Positions 1 to 6,187 of a stretch of 7,207 nt of DNA are shown here, in pieces. Where the stretch lies: assembly GCA_030623665.1 (NCBI GenBank), contig JAUXLO010000091.1, forward strand, positions 1 through 7,207, in the 5' to 3' direction. The notes under the pieces are model-generated. The model did not search any database, was not told the origin of the DNA, and was given only the letters and a program-made list of their open reading frames with translations. The translations under genes and the position numbers were made by a program. Source of the DNA: Planctomycetota bacterium. Its GTDB lineage: Bacteria; Planctomycetota; Brocadiia; Brocadiales; Bathyanammoxibiaceae. Position 1 is the stretch's first letter; every line of letters starts with the position of its first letter.

Positions 1-945
1 AAAGGCATACTGAACGACACACCATGGTTTGACGAAGTCATAGAATACGACCCCAACGCAAAGCACAAACAGTCGGGATAGTATCTTTCATTAATAAAGA
101 AACTCAGAAAACAGAAGTACGACCTCGCCTTCGTATTACCCAACTCATTCAGCTCTGCCCTCATAACCTGGCTGGCGGGGGTAAACAGGCGGATAGGGTA
201 CGTGCGGGATAAGCGCTCTTGGCTGCTCACCGATGCGATACAAAGGCCAAAGGAAAAAGGGCGCTTTCTACCCACCTATATGGGCGACTATTACCTCAGG
301 CTCTGCACCAGTATAGGATGCAAGGTAGGCTCAAAACATACAGAAGTATTCGTCTCACCGAAAAGCGATAAAGCAATAGACCGACTCTTCGCCAAGCACG
401 AAATAGCCGACTCGAAACTCAAGTTGCTTATCAATCCAGGGGCCTCCTACGGCTCGTCCAAGTTCTGGACCGCGGAGGGCTTTGCCGAGACGGCCAAGCT
501 CCTGCGGAAGAAACTAGATTGCCACGTACTACTTGTCACCAACCCTGAGGAGAAGGAGCTGGCCAAAAAGATAGTGAATACGGCCAACGGGGGTGTGGTT
601 GACCTGTCACAAGACCACATCGACCTCGAACGGCTCAAGGCCCTGGTCAATAAGACCTCACTGCTCATAACCGTTGACTCAGGCCCAAGGCATCTCGCCG
701 TGGCCTTGAACAAGCCCGTAGTGGTCTTGGTAGGCCCGACGGACCCCAGGTACAGCCAGACAAAACAAGAGGTGGGCAAGGTCGTAAGAGCGGCAGTGGA
801 CTGTGCCCCCTGCCATCTTAAGACCTGCCCCACAGACCACCGCTGTATGCAGCAGATAAAGCCACAAAAGGTGGCAGAGGCCGCTGTGGGATTATTGACC
901 AAACGCAGGGCCAAGCCCCGAAAACGCAAGGCAGGCATTCTTTAG
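1..945 (+). pseudogene. waaF: LPS heptosyltransferase (GT9, WaaF-like), 5'-partial, interrupted by in-frame TAG
   Basis: Frame 1 is homologous along its whole length to ADP-heptose:LPS heptosyltransferase II, a cytoplasmic GT9 enzyme that adds heptose to the LPS inner core. Before the stop it reads KGILNDTPWFDEVIEYDP. A TAG at 79-81 interrupts it, and the same frame resumes with KKLRKQKYDLAFVLPNSFSSAL, the typical N-domain segment. The donor-binding C-domain is intact: NPGASYGSSKFW from base 433, then DSGPRH from base 676, followed by GPTDPRY and a four-Cys stretch (CAPC..CP..HRCM) usual in this family. The tail is short and Lys/Arg-rich. About 50 N-terminal residues lie left of the window. 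The longest uninterrupted ORF starts at a GTG at 202 but would lack most of the N-terminal Rossmann domain, so it is unlikely to be a functional start. Other genes here also end in TAG, so recoding is unlikely. A point-mutation pseudogene or a sequence error fits best. Family call is sure; waaF rather than another GT9 member is less so. Confidence 0.85.
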
Positions 946-1161
946 AACCTCTATATCCTCCTGAAGATTTTTTAGTACACTTTAATCGATACCCACTTGT
1001 TGCTCCGGTTGAACCTATTCAGAAAAAGGCGGCCGTTCAAAAACCGATATTAAGAGAAACGTTTTTGGTGGGTCGACAAGAGTGGACGAATACCCTGTGT
1101 CATTCTGAGCGAAGTGAATTCACGCCACAATAACAACCGTGGCATCGTTCTATCGAGGTCT
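946..1161. other. Convergent intergenic region, no gene seen
   Basis: This stretch separates the stop codons of the converging heptosyltransferase and decarboxylase genes. It holds weak secondary-structure candidates only: GCCAC (1124-1128) pairing with GTGGC (1139-1143) across a 10-base loop, the perfect 10-base palindrome GTGAATTCAC (1114-1123), and an imperfect TTGAAC/GTTCAA pair (1009-1014 and 1035-1040). None is followed by a clear T run, so I do not call a terminator. Confidence 0.6.
1099..1118 (+). repeat. Fragment resembling the dispersed GTCATTCTGAGCGAAG-type repeat
   Basis: The bases GTCATTCTGAGCGAAGTGAA match the start of a motif (GTCATTCTGAGCGAAGCGAA and variants) that I recall as a frequent intergenic repeat in many bacterial genomes and metagenome bins. 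Only one copy is present in this window, and its usual GAATC-type continuation is replaced by the palindrome GTGAATTCAC. The identification rests on resemblance alone. Confidence 0.45.
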
Positions 1162-2841
1162 CTATTTGGGGTTTGCGCGCTTATACTGCGCTGCCATTTG
1201 CTCACATGCACGACGCAGTGAATCGCTACAGTCCATTTTGTCAAAGTGGACTTCAATAAGAGAGAGTTCCTGGTTTTTCCTTGCCTTCTCCAAGGCCTCT
1301 TCCAAATCACCCTCGGTATACACTTCACAGCCCCAACCACCGCTGAACACCTGTGGTAAAAGGTGGTATTTCCATGGCTGTATATCATTGTAGGGTCCGT
1401 CGATGATAAGCCGTTCAATGGTATAGCCTTCGTTATTAATCAAGAATACGATCGGGTTTAGATTGTTGCGTATAACGGTTGAGAGTTCCTGGCAGGTGAG
1501 TTGAAAAGCACCGTCACCCACAAACACGATAACACGCCGTTCTAGTGCAGCCATGCCGGCTCCAAGCGCGGCCCCAACGCTGTAGCCAATAGATGCGTAA
1601 AAGGCCTGCCCGATAAACGTTACGTCTTCCGGCATAAACATCTCACCAGCACTAAACAGCGCCCCCCCTGTGTCAGCTATAACAATGTCATTTGCCTGCA
1701 CAAAATGTGCCATGCGGTCATAAAAACGGCGGTTAGTCAGTTTCTGTTCAGCTTGGGGCTCGAAGGCCGCAGATTTACGATGCGTGCAGGAATCTACGGC
1801 AGGCCTGACGTCAAAACTCTCCGGTGACCCCACTGGAAGTTCTTCCGTCAGTCTCTCAATAAAATCCTTCAGACCAACCTGATTATAGTAATGATTCTTG
1901 ATTCGCACCCGTCCATCCCTTACCCTGATAAGCCTGCCATCATCCAGCTTGGCCGTGAACCCGCCCAGGTTAATGTCGCTCATAAATGTGCCCAGACACA
2001 AGAGACCACCAGCACCTTCGACACGTTCTCTCACATAATCCCGGCTGGACATGCCTTCATAAAGACCGATAAACTGAGGATGCCTCTCCGGGATTACCGA
2101 TTTGCCGAGCAGCATCGTGGCAAAGGGATAGCCCGTCTTCTTAAGTAATTTACTAACCGGATCCTGAAGGTCATATCGGTGGATCTCCACCCCTACAAGT
2201 ATTGCCGGATTTCTGCACCCGGCCAGTAAGGCAACCGCTTCATCAACTGCCTCAGTCAGGGCAGCCGGATTACTAACCATCGGTTCAGGGAACTCAAAGG
2301 CGTCCGGTTCCGTACAGGCCAGCCGGGCAACGTCGCTAGGTAGTTCAATGTAGATCGGCCGTTTGTGATACAGGCAGGCTCGCAGCGCTTTATCTATCTG
2401 TTCGGGTGCCTTAACCGGATCGGTCAGCAACGCCGTAGCAACGGTTACTTTTTGAAAAATATCAGCAGGGATGTCGTAGTCGCCCAAGGTGTGATGTAAC
2501 ATCGCCGAGCGTCTACGGTTGGCAACGGTTGGGGAACCGGTGATGGCTACGACCGGCACCCTCTCGGAGTATGCGCCCGCAACGGCATTGACTGCGCTGA
2601 GCTCACCCACGGCATACGTCGTAACCAGGCCACCAATACCGTTAATACGCCCGTAACCATCGGCTGCATATCCGGCATTCAGCTCATTACACGTCGTAAT
2701 CAATTCGACGTTGCTTTCTAATACCTGGTCCATGAACCCCAGTACAAAATCACCGGGTACGCCGAAGATATGCCGAAGGCCGACCTGTTCCAGGCGGCGC
2801 AGTAAATACCGCCCTACGTTCCATTCAGATTTCTTCACCAT
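1162..2841 (-). CDS. Thiamine-diphosphate 2-oxoacid decarboxylase (pyruvate/indolepyruvate decarboxylase family)
   Basis: Predicted cytoplasmic ThDP- and Mg-dependent enzyme that decarboxylates a 2-oxoacid to an aldehyde. From the ATG at 2841 it has 559 residues, the usual length for PDC/IPDC. Catalytic residues of yeast PDC have clear counterparts: Asp31 (GVPGD), Glu53 (CNELNAGYAADGYGR), His116-His117 (LHHTLGD), and Glu476 in NNEGYTIE. The ThDP/Mg motif runs from GDG (442-444) to NN (469-470). The three-domain order (PYR, central, PP) is complete. A longer start, GTG at 2904, would add 21 residues that do not resemble the family N-terminus. The ATG has a GGGGGA upstream and begins just before the conserved NVGRYLLRRLEQVG segment, so I prefer it. 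It follows lpxI by 81 bases on the same strand and is probably co-transcribed. Substrate (pyruvate, indolepyruvate, phenylpyruvate or branched-chain oxoacid) cannot be told from sequence by eye. Acetolactate synthase is less likely because the HH motif and TIE glutamate are present. Confidence 0.9.
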   Translation of the reverse strand: MVKKSEWNVGRYLLRRLEQVGLRHIFGVPGDFVLGFMDQVLESNVELITTCNELNAGYAADGYGRINGIGGLVTTYAVGELSAVNAVAGAYSERVPVVAITGSPTVANRRRSAMLHHTLGDYDIPADIFQKVTVATALLTDPVKAPEQIDKALRACLYHKRPIYIELPSDVARLACTEPDAFEFPEPMVSNPAALTEAVDEAVALLAGCRNPAILVGVEIHRYDLQDPVSKLLKKTGYPFATMLLGKSVIPERHPQFIGLYEGMSSRDYVRERVEGAGGLLCLGTFMSDINLGGFTAKLDDGRLIRVRDGRVRIKNHYYNQVGLKDFIERLTEELPVGSPESFDVRPAVDSCTHRKSAAFEPQAEQKLTNRRFYDRMAHFVQANDIVIADTGGALFSAGEMFMPEDVTFIGQAFYASIGYSVGAALGAGMAALERRVIVFVGDGAFQLTCQELSTVIRNNLNPIVFLINNEGYTIERLIIDGPYNDIQPWKYHLLPQVFSGGWGCEVYTEGDLEEALEKARKNQELSLIEVHFDKMDCSDSLRRACEQMAAQYKRANPK

Positions 2842-2846
2842 GGAAA

Positions 2847-2852
2847 TCCCCC
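2847..2852 (-). promoter_or_regulatory. Likely ribosome binding site for the decarboxylase ATG
   Basis: On the minus strand GGGGGA stands five bases before the ATG at 2841. It is purine-rich but not a perfect Shine-Dalgarno. The competing GTG at 2904 has only TAGG nearby. Together with the family alignment this favours the shorter protein. Confidence 0.45.
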
Positions 2853-2922
2853 GTCCGCCAACATGTTGTCGTAAGGGCAGGTCCCCGTGTGATGTCGTAG
2901 GCACCGCAACCTACAGACTACG

Positions 2923-3741
2923 TCAGCGGGCAATGATACAGACCCCGGCCCTGTCGGCGGCATGCTTGACCTCGTCCCTGTCCAGCACCAGCGTCCGGCC
3001 GGCCTCTATCGCAAGACAGGTTACACCGGAGTGCTTCAGCGTCTTTACCGTATCGGGGCCGATGGTCGGGACATCAAACCTGAGGTCCAGGTCTTCTTTG
3101 CTCACCTTTATTGCCACAACTCCTCCCCTGCCCAGCTTGCCCCCCCTGTGCAGGGTCTCGTCGGTGCCCTCTATACCCTCAACGGCAATGACTACCTGGT
3201 CCTTCACCACGATGCTCTGGCCTATACCCAGTCTTGCTATCTCCTTGGCGATCCCCCAGCCATATTCGACATCCTTCATCTCCCTCTCGGTTGGCTCCCT
3301 TGCGGCGATGCAACCCTTTTCGGCAAGCAGCTGCGGCACGAAGAGTATCGAGCTCTCCAGTGTTATGCCGTCCTTGGCCAGCTCGTCGGCCACGGCGCTC
3401 AAGAGGGTGTGGTCGTTCCTGTCCCTAACGTTTTTATAAAACAGGCTAATCCCCCTCCAGTCGGGTCTGTACTTCAGGAACGGGAAACGTGAGTACATCT
3501 TTGACTTCGTCAGGCCCCCTGCCATAACCGCCCTGGCAACCCCTTCGCCCTTGAGACACTTGATAAGCTTGCCGAGCTGGGCCAGCTTTATCCAGTGGAG
3601 GCTCTCTACGTAGTCCTTTATCTCAGGTGAGGTCTCCCCCTCTATACCCACAGCGACCACCCTGACGTTATTGGCTTTTGCCCCCTGCGCAAAGAGTATG
3701 GGGAAGCGCCCGTTGCCCGCTATGAGTCCGATTTTTTCCAT
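2923..3741 (-). CDS. lpxI: UDP-2,3-diacylglucosamine pyrophosphatase LpxI
   Basis: LpxI (formerly DUF1009) hydrolyses UDP-2,3-diacylglucosamine to 2,3-diacylglucosamine-1-phosphate (lipid X) and UMP in lipid A synthesis. It replaces the unrelated LpxH. The 272-residue product is full length. It opens with MEKIGLIAGNGRFPILFA, the N-terminal LpxI signature. The C-terminal catalytic domain includes GWGIAKEIARLGIGQSIVV, the strongly conserved VEGIEGTDETL (residues 187-197), and RFDVPTIGPDTV. Asp223 in the last motif corresponds to the catalytically important Asp of Caulobacter LpxI (numbered 225 there, from memory). The ATG overlaps the end of lpxD by 22 bases and has AGAGG on the minus strand just upstream, which suggests translational coupling. 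No signal peptide or membrane segment is visible, as expected for a cytoplasmic or peripheral enzyme. Confidence 0.93.
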   Translation of the reverse strand: MEKIGLIAGNGRFPILFAQGAKANNVRVVAVGIEGETSPEIKDYVESLHWIKLAQLGKLIKCLKGEGVARAVMAGGLTKSKMYSRFPFLKYRPDWRGISLFYKNVRDRNDHTLLSAVADELAKDGITLESSILFVPQLLAEKGCIAAREPTEREMKDVEYGWGIAKEIARLGIGQSIVVKDQVVIAVEGIEGTDETLHRGGKLGRGGVVAIKVSKEDLDLRFDVPTIGPDTVKTLKHSGVTCLAIEAGRTLVLDRDEVKHAADRAGVCIIAR

Positions 3742-4769
3742 CCCAGCCTCTCTTCTAAATCACTCATCCGCCTTTTCAAAGACCGTAGCGCCTCTATGAG
3801 CTCTGGCAGCCTTTGTGCGGCGATCTGCGACCGACGCATCTTCTTTATAGAAACAGCCGGGTAGCCCAGATAAGTCCCATCGCTGGGCAGGTCGTTTGTC
3901 ACGCCGGAGCGTGCACCCACGGTAACCCTGTCACCCACCGTAACGTGCCCGACTACTCCTACACCCCCTGCCAGGACGCAGTTGCTGCCTATTTTCGCGG
4001 TTCCGGCAATGCCGATCTGACCTATCAACAGTGTATTTTCGCCTATCTCAACGTTATGGGCTATCTGACACTGGCTGCCAACCTTCGTGCCTTTGCCTAT
4101 CTTGGTGGCATCCAGGGCGCCCCTCTGGATGGTGGTGTTGTCGCCTATCACCACATCATCCTCTATCACAGTCCTGCCTACCTGGGGGATATTAAAATAA
4201 TCCCTACCGTCCGGGGCATAGCCAAAGCCGCCGCTTCCGACCACAGAATTGGCATGAATTGTGACATTCCTACCTATCTTTGTATTGGCATAGATAACCA
4301 CGTTGGGGTGTATTATTGTATCGTCCCCTACCTCGCAGTCATCCCCCAGATAGACCTTGGGCATAAGGACGACACGGTTACCAAGTCTTGTACGTTCCCC
4401 CACGCATACGTGAGGGAACATACTCACCTCCTCACCAAGCCGTGCTGTGGGGCTTATTACGGCAGTTTCGTGGATAGTCTTCGGATATTCTATCTCCGGG
4501 TTCATCATAAGGTCTACTAGCTTGGCAAAGGCCAGGTAGGGGTTGTCGCTAATGAGCAGCGGTTTATCAACATCCTGGAACTTGGGTGAAACAATGATGG
4601 CTGAGGCAGCGGTGTTGTTCATCTTCTTCTCATATTTCTCATTGGCCAGGAAGGTGATATAGCCCTCTCCGGCCTCATCCATGGTCTTGATCCCGCGGAT
4701 CTTTATGTCCTTATTGCCCTTTACCCTGCCACCTACGTATTCGGCCAGCTCCCCAAGGGTTTTCTCCAT
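3720..4769 (-). CDS. lpxD: UDP-3-O-acylglucosamine N-acyltransferase LpxD
   Basis: LpxD transfers an (R)-3-hydroxyacyl chain from acyl carrier protein to the 2-amino group of UDP-3-O-acylglucosamine, the third step of lipid A synthesis, in the cytoplasm as a homotrimer. The protein from the ATG at 4769 is 349 residues. Residues 1-95 form the uridine-binding N-domain (TLGELAEYVGG, then ITFLANEKY). From about 100 to 300 there is a long left-handed beta-helix of hexapeptide repeats with IG, VG and LG steps. The signature GGFGYAPDG is near 180, and the catalytic His is His238 in QCQIAHNVEIG, matching E. coli His239. The C-terminal 35 residues are helical and charged (LPELIEALRSLKRRMSDLEERL), as in other LpxD. 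A TTG at 4781 would add four residues, but GGGAG is correctly spaced for the ATG. First gene of the minus-strand operon, overlapping lpxI by 22 bases. Confidence 0.96.
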   Translation of the reverse strand: MEKTLGELAEYVGGRVKGNKDIKIRGIKTMDEAGEGYITFLANEKYEKKMNNTAASAIIVSPKFQDVDKPLLISDNPYLAFAKLVDLMMNPEIEYPKTIHETAVISPTARLGEEVSMFPHVCVGERTRLGNRVVLMPKVYLGDDCEVGDDTIIHPNVVIYANTKIGRNVTIHANSVVGSGGFGYAPDGRDYFNIPQVGRTVIEDDVVIGDNTTIQRGALDATKIGKGTKVGSQCQIAHNVEIGENTLLIGQIGIAGTAKIGSNCVLAGGVGVVGHVTVGDRVTVGARSGVTNDLPSDGTYLGYPAVSIKKMRRSQIAAQRLPELIEALRSLKRRMSDLEERLGWKKSDS

Positions 4770-4774
4770 CTTTT

Positions 4775-4779
4775 CTCCC
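4775..4779 (-). promoter_or_regulatory. Ribosome binding site of lpxD
   Basis: On the minus strand GGGAG lies five bases before the ATG at 4769. This site decides the start: the alternative TTG at 4781 would sit upstream of it and be left without its own purine-rich site. Confidence 0.7.
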
Positions 4780-4930
4780 AAATTTATCCCGGAAAGAGTG
4801 ACTAAATGTTACCCCTCCCAGCCAAAGGGCCTTGATAGACCTTGCCTATCCCTATCTATCAATGCACGTCAAATTAATGAAATTATATATCTTTATTCCG
4901 CAGAAAATCTTATGAAAAAATCGCTAAACC

Positions 4931-4959
4931 ATGATAGAGACCACTTGATGCTTTGTCAA
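4931..4959 (-). promoter_or_regulatory. Predicted sigma-70 promoter of the lpxD operon
   Basis: Read on the minus strand, TTGACA (4959-4954) is separated by exactly 17 bases from TATCAT (4936-4931): a perfect -35, the optimal spacer, and a -10 with one mismatch. Transcription would start near 4924, giving lpxD a leader of about 155 bases that is AT-rich in its first half. No other pair of comparable quality was seen on this strand upstream of lpxD. A second TATAAT further down the leader lacks a -35 partner. Confidence 0.65.
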
Positions 4960-5075
4960 TAGAGAACACACATAAGTGCTTCTGATAAATGCATCTAAGA
5001 AAGACGACTATGAGACCTGACTACACAGGCATGAACACGTATTTTGAGAAACCCGTGAACCATATAAAGAATGAT

Positions 5076-5099
5076 TGACCCCATACGGTAGCGGGGTCA
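5076..5099. repeat. Perfect inverted repeat TGACCCC-N10-GGGGTCA
   Basis: Seven-base arms (5076-5082 and 5093-5099) pair perfectly around a 10-base loop. It could be an RNA hairpin, a protein-binding dyad, or the remnant of a repeat. There is no T run directly after it on the plus strand, so a simple plus-strand terminator is unlikely. On the minus strand it is followed by a mildly T-rich stretch. Confidence 0.5.
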
Positions 5100-5194
5100 C
5101 CCCACCCCTGCTGTCATCGTAGCGAAAATAACCGCTCCACCGCACAAAGCGTGACATTTCACGACATCGAGGAAACTGCCATTTCGGCAGGAGG

Positions 5195-5206
5195 TTGACA
5201 GGTCAA
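5195..5206. promoter_or_regulatory. Dyad TTGAC-AG-GTCAA, possible regulator site
   Basis: Five-base arms form a perfect short palindrome about 185 bases upstream of the predicted sigma-54 start site. Sigma-54 activators usually bind dyads at about this distance, so it is a candidate upstream activator site. A 12-base palindrome can also arise by chance. Confidence 0.3.
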
Positions 5207-5362
5207 ATACACATAAAAACCCATCTTGCCGGTCCTGTACAAAGTGGCACAAATTACGGCCAATGCACTAAGTACCAACTACATATTACCTTACACATGA
5301 AGACACTACGGCGACGCCCTTGAAATGTCCAAACATCTTGCCCCCGGGCCAAAGGTTCTTAT

Positions 5363-5377
5363 TGGCATTTATTTTGC
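5363..5377 (+). promoter_or_regulatory. Predicted sigma-54 (-24/-12) promoter of the regulator-groES-groEL operon
   Basis: TGGCA at 5363-5367 and TTGC at 5374-5377 stand at exactly the consensus spacing (TGGCAC-N5-TTGC), and a T precedes the TGG as in the extended consensus. Only the final C of the -24 box differs (T). The predicted transcription start is near 5389, two bases before the ATG of the response regulator. A sigma-70 reading is poorer: TTGGCA at 5362-5367 has no good -10 at 17 bases. If the promoter is real, expression would require an AAA+ enhancer-binding activator, which is not encoded in this window. Confidence 0.5.
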
Positions 5378-5390
5378 GTAGATTACTGAC

Positions 5391-5828
5391 ATGGTAGCCA
5401 CTTACTCATCTTACGCTAACCGAAAGCGCTACTCCCTGCTCATCACTGACAAGGATGAGATCTCCAGGGAGACTATGAAGGAGTTGTTCGAACCAGAGGG
5501 CTATAATACCTATCTGGCTGGTTCTGGCAGGGAGGCTATAGAAATTGCCAGAGAAGTGCTCATCCACGCACTCATAACGGACATGAACCTCCCTGACATA
5601 AGCGGCCTTGATACGTTTGGGTTCATAAAGAAAGAGTTTCAAGTCGTTCTCCCCTGCATCCTCCTCTCACGAAATGCATCAAAAGAGACATTACTCAGGG
5701 CCATTTCGGCAGAGGCATACACGGTCATCTCTAAGCCCATCAATCTGGATGCCCTGCACTTTGCCATGAAACAGATAATGAAGAAATACTACCGGGGGAA
5801 TGAAGGTTTTGATGAAATTTACATATAA
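5391..5828 (+). CDS. Single-domain response regulator (CheY-like receiver)
   Basis: The 145-residue product is one receiver domain with no output domain. Residues 14-19 (YSLLIT) form the first strand. The acidic pocket is Asp20, Asp22 and Glu23 (TDKDE), the phospho-acceptor is Asp64 (LITDMNLPDISG), the switch Ser is Ser93 (LLSRNAS), and the invariant Lys is Lys115 in the cis-Pro motif SKP. All residues needed for phosphorylation are present, so it should be an active cytoplasmic phosphorelay protein. The cognate kinase and target are not in the window. The C-terminal tail (KKYYRGNEGFDEIYI) is short and has no DNA-binding fold. No Shine-Dalgarno precedes the ATG, and there is no better start before the domain. 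It lies 15 bases before groES on the same strand, so it is probably co-transcribed with the chaperonin genes. A role in controlling or responding to chaperonin expression is inference from position only. Confidence 0.88.
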   Translation: MVATYSSYANRKRYSLLITDKDEISRETMKELFEPEGYNTYLAGSGREAIEIAREVLIHALITDMNLPDISGLDTFGFIKKEFQVVLPCILLSRNASKETLLRAISAEAYTVISKPINLDALHFAMKQIMKKYYRGNEGFDEIYI

Positions 5829-5843
5829 AAGGAGAGGTGCACA

Positions 5844-6131
5844 ATGAAGATAAAACCTATCGGGGAGAAGGTCTTGGTAAAGAGACTGGCGCCCGAAGAA
5901 AAGACAGCCGGCGGGATTGTGCTTCCTGACACTGCAAAGGAAAAACCCCAACAGGGAAAGGTAATTGAACTGGGAGACGGTAAACTTCTGAAGAGTGGCG
6001 AAAGGGTTAAGAGCAGGCTTAAGAAGGGCGACCGGGTGATTTTTTCCTCCTATGCGGGTACGGAGGTTACAATGGAAGGCGAGGAGTACCTTATTATGTC
6101 AGAAGAAGACATATTTGCCGTTGTCCACTAA
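5844..6131 (+). CDS. groES: Co-chaperonin GroES (Cpn10)
   Basis: GroES is the heptameric lid that closes the GroEL folding chamber in the cytoplasm. The 95-residue product is the normal length. It has the N-terminal strand IKPIGEKVLVKRL and the mobile loop (about residues 17-34, EEKTAGGIVLPDTAKEKP) with the GroEL-contacting Ile25-Val26-Leu27 at the same positions as in E. coli. It also has the core segment GDRVIFSSYAGTEV and the C-terminal EYLIMSEEDIFAVV. A strong Shine-Dalgarno (AGGAG at 5830-5834) precedes the ATG by nine bases. It sits between the receiver gene (15-base gap) and groEL (56-base gap). No CIRCE operator is seen in front of it. Confidence 0.97.
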   Translation: MKIKPIGEKVLVKRLAPEEKTAGGIVLPDTAKEKPQQGKVIELGDGKLLKSGERVKSRLKKGDRVIFSSYAGTEVTMEGEEYLIMSEEDIFAVVH

Positions 6132-6187
6132 CAAATGTTCATGGGCAACAAATTACCTTGTGTTCCTGAGCAGGAGATAAGCGCACC

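Larger units (their letters stand above)
4782..5390. other. Divergent intergenic region between lpxD and the response regulator
   Basis: About 600 bases with no protein gene I can support on either strand; stops are frequent in all frames and no family is recognisable. It contains the sigma-70 promoter facing lpxD, the two dyads at 5076-5099 and 5195-5206, a small hairpin CTGCC-ATTTC-GGCAG (5176-5190), and the -24/-12 promoter facing the response regulator. The part near lpxD is AT-rich. No tRNA, CIRCE operator (TTAGCACTC-N9-GAGTGCTAA) or complete riboswitch was found by eye. A small RNA cannot be excluded. Confidence 0.6.

Noticed and set aside
79..81. TAG as a pyrrolysine or other recoded codon
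   Set aside because: TAG ends the heptosyltransferase, decarboxylase and lpxD genes at expected family lengths, so it acts as a normal stop; no pyl genes are in the window.
1005..1046. Possible terminator after the heptosyltransferase (CCGGTTGAAC pairing with GTTCAAAAACCG)
   Set aside because: The stem is bulged, the loop is 20 bases, and no T run follows, so it does not meet the pattern of an intrinsic terminator.
2711..3492. Long plus-strand open frames antisense to the decarboxylase and lpxI
   Set aside because: They cover well-supported minus-strand genes, carry no recognisable domains, and have low-complexity Ser/Pro/Arg-rich translations typical of shadow frames.
3813..4520. 235-codon plus-strand open frame antisense to lpxD
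   Set aside because: The translation mirrors the hexapeptide repeats of lpxD in reverse and resembles no protein family; lpxD itself is intact with its catalytic His.
4681..4962. 93-codon plus-strand open frame reaching into the lpxD upstream region
   Set aside because: It begins antisense within lpxD, has no ribosome binding site or recognisable domain, and overlaps the lpxD promoter.
5083..5105. Resemblance of GGTAGCGGGGTCACC to the 3' stem of the GEMM-I c-di-GMP riboswitch (GGTAGCGGGGTTACC)
   Set aside because: The rest of the aptamer, including the conserved GCAAAGCC-type stem and the tetraloop-receptor arrangement, is not found upstream at the expected spacing. A covariance-model (cmsearch) hit to the Rfam GEMM family would be needed to revive it.
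5195..5323. Small open frame after AGGAGG at 5189-5194
   Set aside because: The purine-rich site directly abuts the TTG, so spacing is wrong for initiation, and the 42-residue translation matches nothing I recognise.
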